Source: Eubacterium brachy ATCC 33089 (GTDB taxonomy: Bacteria > Bacillota > Clostridia > Peptostreptococcales > Anaerovoracaceae). From it: a DNA stretch of 64,000 bases. Location: contig KI535278.1 of the NCBI GenBank assembly GCA_000488855.1, forward strand, positions 62,001 through 126,000, written 5' to 3'. Positions 1 to 7,776 of this stretch are shown in pieces; within the stretch, counting starts at the first letter, position 1, and each line of letters starts with the position of its first letter. A program made the position numbers and the translations under genes. The notes beneath the pieces are model-generated. The model made no database searches and was not told where the DNA came from. It saw nothing but the letters and a program-made list of their open reading frames with translations.

Positions 1-734
1 GTAGTGATAAAATGCATACTTTTTAAACAAGTAGTCAATACTTCTTTCTTCGGATGCTTCTGCTTAATTTCATTTTTTATATTATCTAAATTCTGATTAA
101 GTATTGATTTGAAGTTATCATCCTCCATACCTTTAATTAAGTCTCCTACATTGTTAATTGCCTTGATTACTTCTTCAGTATTAAATTTATTTTCTTGGTC
201 AGCGTTAATCGTGCTTCCGTGTTCCGCAATATTGACTTGAACTCCAGAACTATTAACATTGATATTATATAGAGCATTATTTTCATCGTACCCCATATCA
301 GTAGAAATATCTTTCATATAATTTTCAACCTCAAGTACAAACGGATAGACCATTCTATCGCCAAACGCCTTCGCCATATCTTGATATTTATTACTGCCAG
401 CATAATACCAGCCAAAAGTATATGTAGGTAAGTTATTTCCTGTTATAAAGGAAAATGCTCTATACAGTAGATACGTCCTTTTATTACTATCATTGCCAAG
501 ATTCAAAACTTTGCGTCCATAAGAATTACTTATCGTATTTAATAAGTCATCTAAACCATCAACATCATATTCTAAACTATGCAAATACTCTTTTATCAAC
601 GATGTTTGCTCTATATAATTTATCATTTCTTCCAAATTTGCATTCTGTTCTCCATAATATGAATTCATAACATTTGAAGCTAATGTCCTAAATTTTCTAC
701 TGATTTTTCTAAGTTCTTTTTTACTAATCTCCAT
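1..734 (-). CDS. Unrecognised protein, fourth gene of the defence operon (3' end outside window)
   Basis: An open frame starts at the ATG at 734 and runs without a stop to base 1, giving at least 244 residues. It begins MEISKKELRK and overlaps the end of the zinc-ribbon gene by 11 bases, which suggests translational coupling. The N-terminal half is helical and charged. The middle contains the aromatic stretch YTFGWYYAG. Around residues 155-175 there is a short beta-like segment (NINVNSSGVQVNI followed by AEHGSTIN) before a second helical region. I do not recognise a family. Its position as last gene of a GajA/GajB-like operon suggests an accessory defence role, which is inference only. Confidence 0.75.
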   Translation of the reverse strand, partial: MEISKKELRKISRKFRTLASNVMNSYYGEQNANLEEMINYIEQTSLIKEYLHSLEYDVDGLDDLLNTISNSYGRKVLNLGNDSNKRTYLLYRAFSFITGNNLPTYTFGWYYAGSNKYQDMAKAFGDRMVYPFVLEVENYMKDISTDMGYDENNALYNINVNSSGVQVNIAEHGSTINADQENKFNTEEVIKAINNVGDLIKGMEDDNFKSILNQNLDNIKNEIKQKHPKKEVLTTCLKSMHFIT

Positions 735-1185
735 CTATCATCTCTCCACAAAACGGGCAATAACTACCTTCTAATTTTTTTATACTACTTATTCTAGCGG
801 TTTTGCCACAACACAAATATTTCTTTTCTTCATAATCTCCAGTTTTTCTTCCTATCAGAAGTTCTGCTTCCTTTTTAATCTCTTTTCCACGTTTAAACTT
901 TATACTTTTGCTATTCCTAAAACTTTTTTCAAGATTCTTTGAAAAATCATTTAGCATTTCAGCAACTTGATTTTCAACTATTCGTTCTGCTAATTCATAA
1001 ATATCATCGTCTAAATAATTCTCGTGTGTTAAACCACAATTAGGACACCAAATATCTATTGTGCTTTCAGCCTCAATATCTTCCACCGTTAACATAAATT
1101 TTTCACTACAACTTGGACATTTTAATTGAACATATCCCTCTTCATCCGCTGGAACAGAAATTTCAAATTTTATATCATTAGCCAT
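724..1185 (-). CDS. Double zinc-ribbon protein in defence operon
   Basis: The protein has 153 residues. An N-terminal zinc ribbon has CPSC near residue 23 and CPNC near residue 47. A charged helical linker (about 60-115) follows, then a C-terminal ribbon with a CC pair near 125 and CPFC near 143. Such paired Cys knuckles usually bind Zn and nucleic acid or protein partners; no catalytic motif is visible. The RBS GAGGAG lies just upstream. The gene follows the UvrD-like helicase gene by 27 bases and overlaps the next gene, so it is cotranscribed with the OLD/UvrD pair. Its function is unknown; an adaptor or sensor role in the defence operon is inference. Confidence 0.8.
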   Translation of the reverse strand: MANDIKFEISVPADEEGYVQLKCPSCSEKFMLTVEDIEAESTIDIWCPNCGLTHENYLDDDIYELAERIVENQVAEMLNDFSKNLEKSFRNSKSIKFKRGKEIKKEAELLIGRKTGDYEEKKYLCCGKTARISSIKKLEGSYCPFCGEMIDGD

Positions 1186-1212
1186 TTAAATTTCATCTCC
1201 TCACAATAAAAG

Positions 1213-2280
1213 TTATAATTTCACCACTGGTAGACTACAAGGTCGTGCATCTTTACGTACAATAACAACACTATTCTCAGCACGTGTAACAGCAACATAT
1301 AATCTAGCCTTACTTTGTTCTTTTAGAGATGTATTATTGTTAATAATCCAATCCCACATTGGTTGAGTCGGATATATAAGTACTCGTTGGAATTCCAAGC
1401 CTTTTGATTCTCCAAAATTATAATATGGATATTCATTATTGACGGATGTCCTTTTATTTTCTCTCAACTGCATTGCATTAAATTTCTGCAAATACTTCTC
1501 TACATTTGCTTTATCAATTATCATAACACCATCTGATTCATCTTCAGCTCTACGCACAAAATTTGTAGATGTTCTCTCTGGATACAGACCATTCGCAAAT
1601 TTACATATAATATCATTATTTCTATAAGTACAATTAAGTGTAGTTTCATCAATTCTTACATCTAATTTTCTGCACTCATTTTTTAAAAACTCATTGATTT
1701 TCCCACAACTATATTTTTTATATTTTTTTGATGAGTGAGTTGAATATGTACATTGTCTAGGATCCCCGACCATTATCACTTCAATTCTTGAAGCTATTAA
1801 ACACTTTAATATTTCCAAATCATATCCCACCATATCTTGGACTTCATCAACATATATACAGTCATACATTCCACTGATTCTTTCAAAAACTTTTCCATTA
1901 CATTTATCATTTAACTCTACAACACACTCTGATAATTTATCAGTATATACCCTGTTATCTTTGGCAAAATATTTGTTGGATGTTTTCTTTGCGTACGTAT
2001 TGTTCTGTCCATTTACAAATATAATTCCTTCAATTCGTTCCTTAAATCTACTTCCTTGATAAGGTCTAATACCATCTTTTAACAAAAAAGAAAACCATGT
2101 AGAAACCGTGATATTATTAGGAATTACACCAACTTTATTCTTAATTCGGCTAATTATTTGTTGCTCATTTGTAATAGTATATGTTAGAATTAATATTTTT
2201 TTATGAGTATTAAGAGAATCCTCAATAATTTTTCTTGTTTTTCCAGATCCAGCAGCAGCTATGTATAATTTCCCACTCAT
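1213..2280 (-). CDS. gajB: UvrD/PcrA-like superfamily 1 helicase, GajB-like
   Basis: This 355-residue protein carries the SF1A motif series: Walker A GSGKT at 11-15, Walker B VDEVQD at 144-149, motif III VGDPRQ at 171-176, motif IV TYRNN near 218, motif V KGLEF near 293 and motif VI VAVTRAE near 329. It is much shorter than PcrA/UvrD (about 700 residues) and shorter than the characterised GajB (about 490), so the 1B/2B insertions are minimal. Its ATG overlaps the upstream OLD nuclease stop by four bases (ATGA). In Gabija, GajB senses DNA ends or nucleotide state and works with GajA. Assignment rests on this pairing plus the motifs; a standalone UvrD-like ATPase of another OLD system is possible. 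Confidence 0.85.
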   Translation of the reverse strand: MSGKLYIAAAGSGKTRKIIEDSLNTHKKILILTYTITNEQQIISRIKNKVGVIPNNITVSTWFSFLLKDGIRPYQGSRFKERIEGIIFVNGQNNTYAKKTSNKYFAKDNRVYTDKLSECVVELNDKCNGKVFERISGMYDCIYVDEVQDMVGYDLEILKCLIASRIEVIMVGDPRQCTYSTHSSKKYKKYSCGKINEFLKNECRKLDVRIDETTLNCTYRNNDIICKFANGLYPERTSTNFVRRAEDESDGVMIIDKANVEKYLQKFNAMQLRENKRTSVNNEYPYYNFGESKGLEFQRVLIYPTQPMWDWIINNNTSLKEQSKARLYVAVTRAENSVVIVRKDARPCSLPVVKL

Positions 2281-3899
2281 ATTAGAATACCCTCCTTTAT
2301 ATATTGTGGAAATTCTATGGCTTTATCACTTTCAAAAATCTTTAAAGCAACTTCTGTTTTATGCCCCTTCATATATTTAAGTAAATCATCTGGATCTTCA
2401 TATGATTTATTCAATATCTCGTTTAAAATAGACATGGAATTCGATCTATATATACACGGTTCCAAAGTATTATAGTTGTAATTTTCCAAAGAACCATTAT
2501 ATTCATAGGTACTATCATCAAAACATATATTTATATTCTCACAACAATTCTCTCCTAAATAATCGCTATATTTTCTATTTAGTTCATCAATATTTCCATC
2601 ATTATCGGTTATCACTGACACACGTAATTCTAGCAATTTTGCGATTTCCAAAAATCTTAAAAAAGAAATTCCAACCGATATTATATCTATTCCATCATTA
2701 ATAGGCAATTTACCATTATGAGAGTCCATATATGCTCTTTGAACAATTAGTTCGTCCGAATCACCTTCGACTAAAATTGCTTTATTTGATAATAATAATC
2801 GTAACGTATCATAACCTGCAATTCTTTTAAAAAATAAATTTGTTTCATTTGATAAATCACCTAACCGTAGTGTTTTTCCTCGATTTAGTAAAATTAAATT
2901 TTCAAGTCCTAATTTATTTGATACAAAACTACTATGCGTAGTAACTATTATCTGTTTTTCTTTTACTGACTCATTTACTTTATCTAGGAGAATATTTAAG
3001 TTTGAATATGACAAATGGCATTCAGGTTCTTCTAAAAGCACAATCTGCTTATTTTCTATTTTATGATCACTTAATGCCAATTGTGTTTTAACAATACATT
3101 GTGTACCTTTACCAATGTTATTATATGGTATTTCATTTAATTGGGTTACCAAGCTGCTTTCCCATGAAGTTTTCGTACCGAAATCCACAGAAATTGTCAA
3201 TTCGCTATTTGATGTTTCAGTTAATTTTCTATTTATATTAGCAATATTCTCATCTCTAGAAAATTGTTCTTTCATAAACCTATGCGCTTGCGATATATTA
3301 ATAATTTCATTATCATCTAACAGATTCTTTACTATTCTTGATATGTATATATCCGATCCACTGGTAGGAGTATAGCTGGTCGTATCAATCATTGCAGATT
3401 TAATTGGAATGCTCCTTGCAGTTATATTTTCTCTAGCAAAAGACATCCAATTTACCTCATAATATTCAATTGGCAACGATGTTATCTTGTTCTCACAAAG
3501 CATTTTATACTCATTGCTATATTTTTCATCAAAACTAATTGATAAACAAATCCCAGGAGTGTCTTTAGTTTTTTCAGAATTTCCATCACCTAAAAAACTT
3601 GGCATTTCTGCATCAAAATATGCTTCAATAATTATTTTAGGAGGTTCTACATTTACTCCTTCATTGACTTCTCTAATATAGTTTCCCACTATATTCTTAT
3701 TGAAAAGGTACTGAGTAAGTTCATTCCTAATATTTCTCCCATGATAAGTTCCAGTTAAAACCAGATTAATAGCTTCCAAAATCGTAGATTTACCTGTTCC
3801 ATTATTGCCAACCAATATATTAATTCCATTCTCAAAATCAACTGTAAACCAGTCTGAAAAACATTTAAAATTCTTTATTTTTAATTTCCTAATTGACAT
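2277..3899 (-). CDS. gajA: OLD-family ATP-dependent endonuclease (AAA-TOPRIM), GajA-like
   Basis: The 540-residue protein has an N-terminal ABC/SMC-type ATPase and a C-terminal TOPRIM nuclease domain. Walker A is GNNGTGKS (31-38) and Walker B is LLEEPE (288-293), followed by a His switch in TTHSS near 320. The TOPRIM Glu motif is VEGDSDE (377-383) and the acidic metal motif is TDND (431-434). The size is close to GajA of Gabija (about 580). The RBS GGAAGG precedes the ATG by five bases. With the overlapping UvrD-like gene downstream it forms the two-gene Gabija core, in which GajA nicks DNA when nucleotides are depleted during phage infection. It lies in an integrated conjugative element, a usual site for such cargo. 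Confidence 0.88.
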   Translation of the reverse strand: MSIRKLKIKNFKCFSDWFTVDFENGINILVGNNGTGKSTILEAINLVLTGTYHGRNIRNELTQYLFNKNIVGNYIREVNEGVNVEPPKIIIEAYFDAEMPSFLGDGNSEKTKDTPGICLSISFDEKYSNEYKMLCENKITSLPIEYYEVNWMSFARENITARSIPIKSAMIDTTSYTPTSGSDIYISRIVKNLLDDNEIINISQAHRFMKEQFSRDENIANINRKLTETSNSELTISVDFGTKTSWESSLVTQLNEIPYNNIGKGTQCIVKTQLALSDHKIENKQIVLLEEPECHLSYSNLNILLDKVNESVKEKQIIVTTHSSFVSNKLGLENLILLNRGKTLRLGDLSNETNLFFKRIAGYDTLRLLLSNKAILVEGDSDELIVQRAYMDSHNGKLPINDGIDIISVGISFLRFLEIAKLLELRVSVITDNDGNIDELNRKYSDYLGENCCENINICFDDSTYEYNGSLENYNYNTLEPCIYRSNSMSILNEILNKSYEDPDDLLKYMKGHKTEVALKIFESDKAIEFPQYIKEGILI

Positions 3900-4101
3900 T
3901 TTATCCTTCCTTCTTTATCTAATATAAAAATCATGATTTTAGAATATAAATATTGATAACTATATAAATACAGTTATGAGTTTCCTGTTTAATTACAACT
4001 ATATTTTTTTATGTTACATGCCTTAATATTTTCTCTAGCAATAATTTAACACTAAGTTTTATAATCCTCGAGCTCCTGAAAATAAATCTATGACTGTAAA
4101 C

Positions 4102-4332
4102 TTAGATGCCCATTTCCCCAACATCTTCAATGTTTACGCACTCCATAATATCTTCAATATCACAATCCAAAGAATTACAAATTCTAAGCAAAACATCCGT
4201 GGTTATATTTTGCCCGTTCTTCATTTTATAAAATGTACTTTTACTCACTTTTGCCTTTTCCATCAATTCATTATTTGTCATATCTAAATCAATCAGTTTT
4301 TTGAACAATCTTTTATAACTGAAAATCCTCAT
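4102..4332 (-). CDS. Small XRE/Cro-type HTH regulator (YozG-like)
   Basis: The 76-residue protein is almost entirely a helix-turn-helix domain, with the two HTH helices around NNELMEKAKVSKSTFYKMK, followed by a short acidic tail. An ATG further upstream exists, but the ATG at 4332 is preferred because GGAGGG lies five bases before it. It is close to the YozG/YdaS-like small regulators common in mobile elements. It lies upstream of and on the same strand as the GajA-like gene with a 202-base AT-rich gap, in which I see no clear terminator. It may regulate the defence operon or the conjugative element; neither is shown. Confidence 0.8.
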   Translation of the reverse strand: MRIFSYKRLFKKLIDLDMTNNELMEKAKVSKSTFYKMKNGQNITTDVLLRICNSLDCDIEDIMECVNIEDVGEMGI

Positions 4333-4428
4333 TCTTATCCCTCCGTTCAAGAAAACTTTATTTATTATATTATACCACAAAATATACTTTTTTCATAAAT
4401 ATATTCTCTTTAATCGAACCCCATCAAA

Positions 4429-4466
4429 CAAAAAAAGAGTCGGTGAAGTCCTAAGACCACACCGAC
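4429..4466 (-). terminator. Rho-independent terminator after the SSB-like gene
   Basis: On the minus strand a stem GTCGGTG/CACCGAC with an inner GTC/GAC extension is followed by seven Ts. It lies just after the stop of the SSB-like gene and closes that operon. Confidence 0.85.
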
Positions 4467-4473
4467 CATAGAT

Positions 4474-5133
4474 TTATCTCTCAGCTTCTTTTGTTACTTC
4501 TTTCTTTTCTTTAGGTTTTTCCTTTTCTTCAGCCTGATATTTTTTGATAGCTCCAAGTACAGAATCTTTCTTTTCTTCTTTACCTTTCATCTGCTCTTTT
4601 GCCTTTAATAGCTTTGAAGAAAGTATCCTGATATTGCTATGCTCTTTCCCGTTATCATCAATTGAAGTTCTTATTTGTCCAAAGAGCTTAACAAAATCTC
4701 CCTGTTTAAAATCTTTTGGAATATCACTTTTTTCTCCATAGGCAGAGCAATTATGATATACCTTATTCCCATCATCATCTTTAGATACCACAGAGAAATT
4801 TGCTACCTTAAAGGCTTCTCCGTTCTTATTTTCCCTTTCAACTACATCGACCTCTCCAACAATATTTCCGACAATATTGATAAGATTATCCTTTTCTTCC
4901 TGAGCATAAGGTAAGTCTTTTATCTGTCCCTGTTCTCTTAAATCCTCAATCATATAGTCAAATTCCTCATGTAGCAAATTAAGGCTGTCATTGTCCATAT
5001 AAGCGTCATAGAGGTTGTCTAAAGCACTTTCATCGTTAATGCTTTTTTCCATGCTGATAATCGCCTTAACAAAGTCTTTATGGTTATCATTTGCCATATC
5101 CTCAATTCTATCTCTCATTGTTTTGTAATCCAT
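4474..5133 (-). CDS. SSB-like OB-fold protein of the conjugative element
   Basis: This is about 219 residues from the ATG at 5133, chosen over the ATG at 5151 because AAAGGAG lies eight bases before it. Residues 1-80 are helical and acidic. Residues about 82-175 resemble a single-stranded-DNA-binding OB fold (GNIVGEVDVVERENKNG, then VANFSVVS and DFVKLFGQI). The tail is Lys/Glu-rich and contains SVLGAIKKYQ. Such proteins are carried by Tn1549-like elements and probably coat transferred ssDNA. The closely spaced upstream gene (45 bases) is the remnant of the large SNF2-type protein, whose tail has a matching motif. Confidence 0.75.
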   Translation of the reverse strand: MDYKTMRDRIEDMANDNHKDFVKAIISMEKSINDESALDNLYDAYMDNDSLNLLHEEFDYMIEDLREQGQIKDLPYAQEEKDNLINIVGNIVGEVDVVERENKNGEAFKVANFSVVSKDDDGNKVYHNCSAYGEKSDIPKDFKQGDFVKLFGQIRTSIDDNGKEHSNIRILSSKLLKAKEQMKGKEEKKDSVLGAIKKYQAEEKEKPKEKKEVTKEAER

Positions 5134-5178
5134 GTTTTTATCTCCTTTCATGATAAAAGGGAGCTTTTCGCTCCCTTA

Positions 5179-6378
5179 TCATACATATTCCTGTTCTTTT
5201 GTTGTTTGTTTTTCTTCTGTTATGCTTTCATTTTGATAGGCTCTTATCTGACCTAAAATAGACGGCTTGTCCTCTGATTTTTGTGTAGTTTCTCCTTTAC
5301 TATGAAGATTATCCTCGACATCGTAAGTTGACTCGAAATAATCACTGTCCTTAAAGTCATTATCATAACGGTCAGCAATTCCATCATTATCTAAGTCTTT
5401 TGCAAGTGAATCATAAAAGTTACCTTCATCATCAATATCAAGTCCCGTTGCTACTCTTAAATCTTCGGAATCCACATAGATCAAATCTTCAAAAGAGGAT
5501 AACTCAATTTCATTTTTCATATTCCTTAGAGCCTCATTCTCTCCTTTGTTCTCATAGTCAAAGCTCTCAGTTTTGATTGGTATATCATCAATATACTGCG
5601 TCCATGTTTTAGCTTCTAAATTCAGTTCATACTGAATCCCATGCCTTTCATCAGGAGTATTGGTATAGGCAATCCCGATATGCTTTAAATCAGGATATAA
5701 CTTGTCAAACTCATCATAACTGTGGTTTTCTTCATACTCTCCGTTACAGAAGTCAATAATCGCTCGTTTTATATCTTCCACAAGGGGATTGTCATTTCTC
5801 TTTTCTTCTACCTCTCCCATATCGAGCAGCTTATTGAGTTCTGCAAGCCTTAACACCTTATTCTTTAGTTCATCTGCCTTTTCAAAAGGCTTTTTGAGTT
5901 CTTCTTTGGCATTTTCAAGCTGTTCTTTGGTACTAACGAGCTTTTCTTCAAGCCTCTTTAATTTCTCAGGCATTTTCTCAAGAGCATTATCCAGTCTTGT
6001 TATATTTCCGTCTGCACTTGTGCCAAGCTCTCCGGAATGCTTTGCAGCACCGTTTAAGCTGAAATTATGAGAATTGGTAAAGAAGTTATAGCTTACTTCC
6101 AAGTCCATATTTCTATACTTTCCTATAATCTTACTTTCATTGATTTTTACGGTCTTTATCGCTTCAAGAAGCCTTTCTCCTGCTAATTTCTTATCAGTAA
6201 TTTTCTCTTCAAAAATGGCAATCGAAGTAAACTTATTTTCGCCTTCTCCTTGTGGCTCAACTTCTGATATGTCTTTCTTTACAGCCTCAATCAGCTTTTC
6301 CGTCCTTGCGATTTCTTCAGGATAAGTCTTTGCAACCTTATCGTTCCTTTTGGGAAGATTTGTCAAGGACATAAACAA
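5179..6378 (-). pseudogene. C-terminal remnant of large SNF2-helicase/LPD-type ICE protein (DUF4316-like end)
   Basis: The roughly 399-residue frame matches the C-terminal part of the very large (over 2,000-residue) SNF2 helicase/methylase-type proteins of Tn1549-like elements. Recognisable parts are the TYPEEIARTEKLIEAV region, a coiled coil with KKPFEKADEL, the LRLAELNKLLDM segment, and a Ca-loop-like DNDGIADRYDNDF segment before an acidic tail ending PSILGQIRAYQ. The frame begins with TTG (6378) or ATG (6372) without a good RBS and is closed by an upstream stop, so the helicase part is gone. I read it as a 5'-truncated remnant. It could still be expressed after the small TnpW-like gene ending 16 bases upstream. 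Confidence 0.7.
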
Positions 6379-6394
6379 AATTTTTTTGATAAAT

Positions 6395-6559
6395 TTATAT
6401 CTTCTCTGTTTCTCTCTTGATTAGCTTTAGTATTTTATCCTTGTATGTTTCCCCTGTACCTTGCTTGAAATGTAGGTTTACGGTGTATTTTGTTTTTCCA
6501 ATATCCATTATTAACTGTTTATGTTGTGGTTCTTTTATTACTCTTTTTTCTTCTTCCAT
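6395..6559 (-). CDS. Small TnpW-like protein (54 aa)
   Basis: The frame starts at the ATG at 6559 behind a strong AAAGGAGG and encodes MEEEKRVIKEP... ending LKLIKRETEKI, 54 residues. The core (TKYTVNLHF, then GTGETYKDKILKLIK) aligns by eye with the TnpW protein at 9871-10068 (TFVTEIYF, then SKDTFQDKLLKVVK). TnpW is a short conserved protein of Tn4451-like and CTn-like elements with no assigned activity. Its upstream region also resembles that of the DUF3847 gene (terminator, then CTAAAAAT and RBS). It lies between the SAP-domain gene and the SNF2 remnant, so it may belong to either element. Confidence 0.7.
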   Translation of the reverse strand: MEEEKRVIKEPQHKQLIMDIGKTKYTVNLHFKQGTGETYKDKILKLIKRETEKI

Positions 6560-6584
6560 GTGTCCTCCTTTCCATTTTTAGACA

Positions 6585-6616
6585 AAGAAAAAACAGTAAA
6601 CCTTTGTGATTTACTG
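6585..6616 (-). terminator. Terminator after SAP-domain gene
   Basis: On the minus strand the stem CAGTAAA/TTTACTG with a nine-base loop is followed by TTTTTTCTTT. The hairpin is nearly the same as the one at 9828-9858. It sits only about 25 bases before the next start codon. Confidence 0.8.
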
Positions 6617-6666
6617 CTTTCGTGTTAGTTTTTATTGAATTGTTAGTTTAGCAAGCTAAAAATATC

Positions 6667-7284
6667 CTACTTGCAATACTCTTTTATTTTATCGGCATAT
6701 TCAGTCAAAAGATTCTTTGAATAAATTTTTTCATTTCTTGAATTTCTGACTTCTTTCCAAAGAATAGAAGCTACTTTTAATTTGTTTAAGTAGTTGCAAC
6801 TATTTTCGTCTGCACAGAAATCCTTTAAAAATTGATTCCATTGACAAACCGAATTATCATACTTTGCATAATCTGATTTCCCATAATAAACTTTTAGCAT
6901 ATCTTGAATTGTAAAACTCAAATCATTTTCTCTTTTTACTTTTCTCCAAGCTGTTGCCATATCAGCAGTAAATTTAAATGGTGAGATACCTGTTAAAACA
7001 GCGAAATATTCTCTTAACTTTGCATTAAAAGAAAAACCACATTCAAGTAAGGGTGTATCTAAAGTAATATTTTCCACTTGCTTCTTTTCACTTTTTATTG
7101 ATGATTTTTTAATCAAATTGCCCTTAAAGTATTCCTCAATAATATAATTAAGTTCCTGTTTTGTACCTCTATATTCTAATCCTAATGACTTGCATATCTG
7201 TGAAAGTTCTTCACGATACCAATAGTATTTATTAAACTCATCAAACGATGTAATTTTGCCAAACTCAGGTCTACTTGCTATCAA
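6667..7284 (-). CDS. SAP-domain protein with DUF6434-like C-terminus
   Basis: The 205-residue product starts at a TTG at 7284, supported by GAGGAG eight bases upstream. Residues about 15-55 look like a SAP helix-extended-loop-helix (ELSQICKSLGLEYRGTKQEL), a motif that binds DNA in other proteins. The second half (FSFNAKLREYFAVLTG through YCK) resembles the DUF6434 module that often follows a SAP domain in Firmicutes. It follows the NTF2-like gene by 12 bases and ends in a terminator, so the two form a cargo operon. Its role is not known. Confidence 0.75.
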   Translation of the reverse strand: MIASRPEFGKITSFDEFNKYYWYREELSQICKSLGLEYRGTKQELNYIIEEYFKGNLIKKSSIKSEKKQVENITLDTPLLECGFSFNAKLREYFAVLTGISPFKFTADMATAWRKVKRENDLSFTIQDMLKVYYGKSDYAKYDNSVCQWNQFLKDFCADENSCNYLNKLKVASILWKEVRNSRNEKIYSKNLLTEYADKIKEYCK

Positions 7285-7296
7285 TATTTTATCTCC

Positions 7297-7716
7297 TCAA
7301 AACCAATTTACTTTTTCATCTCTAAATAATGGTGTTTCACTCTCTTTGTAAGGATTGTAGTTGTTACAATTACAACCAAACTCTTTCAACGCTTTTATCT
7401 TATTGTCGGCTGTCCAAACAATCAAAGAGATACCGTCAAATTCTTCAGCTTTCCCCTCATTCATTTTATTTTTGAAGTGCCATTCTACAATAGTTTGATT
7501 ATCCTTATGAAAAAATTGCTTTATATCCCATGCAAGAACTTTTCCTCTTGTATTCCACTCATTAAACCAGTGCTTTACTGTTTGCCGATTTTCATACTTA
7601 GGACACCAACTCTCAATATAAATCACATCATCTAAAAAAATATCATCTATTCCTAAATCTTGTTGTGTAAGCCACATATCAAACCATAAACAAATGATTT
7701 TTTCTCTTTCATCCAT
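7297..7716 (-). CDS. NTF2/SnoaL-like fold protein
   Basis: The 139-residue protein has the compact alpha-beta pattern of NTF2-like proteins: an N-terminal helix (EREKIICLWFDMWL), IDDIFLDDVIYIESW, a central helix (VKHWFNEWNT) and strands ending IVEWHFKN and DGISLIVWTADNKIKALKEF. This matches the SnoaL-like/polyketide-cyclase superfamily, which covers enzymes, binding proteins and immunity proteins. No substrate can be read from sequence. It precedes the SAP-domain gene in a two-gene cargo unit beside the relaxase. Confidence 0.75.
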   Translation of the reverse strand: MDEREKIICLWFDMWLTQQDLGIDDIFLDDVIYIESWCPKYENRQTVKHWFNEWNTRGKVLAWDIKQFFHKDNQTIVEWHFKNKMNEGKAEEFDGISLIVWTADNKIKALKEFGCNCNNYNPYKESETPLFRDEKVNWF

Positions 7717-7776
7717 GATTTAAGCACCTCCAAAATCAAATACTTATTTAATATTATACCATTTTTCAATCAAAAT

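Noticed and set aside
455-670. Plus-strand open frame of 71 codons
   Set aside because: It lies opposite the partial minus-strand gene 1-734, has no RBS and a composition (Leu, Asn, His, Ser) typical of antisense frames.
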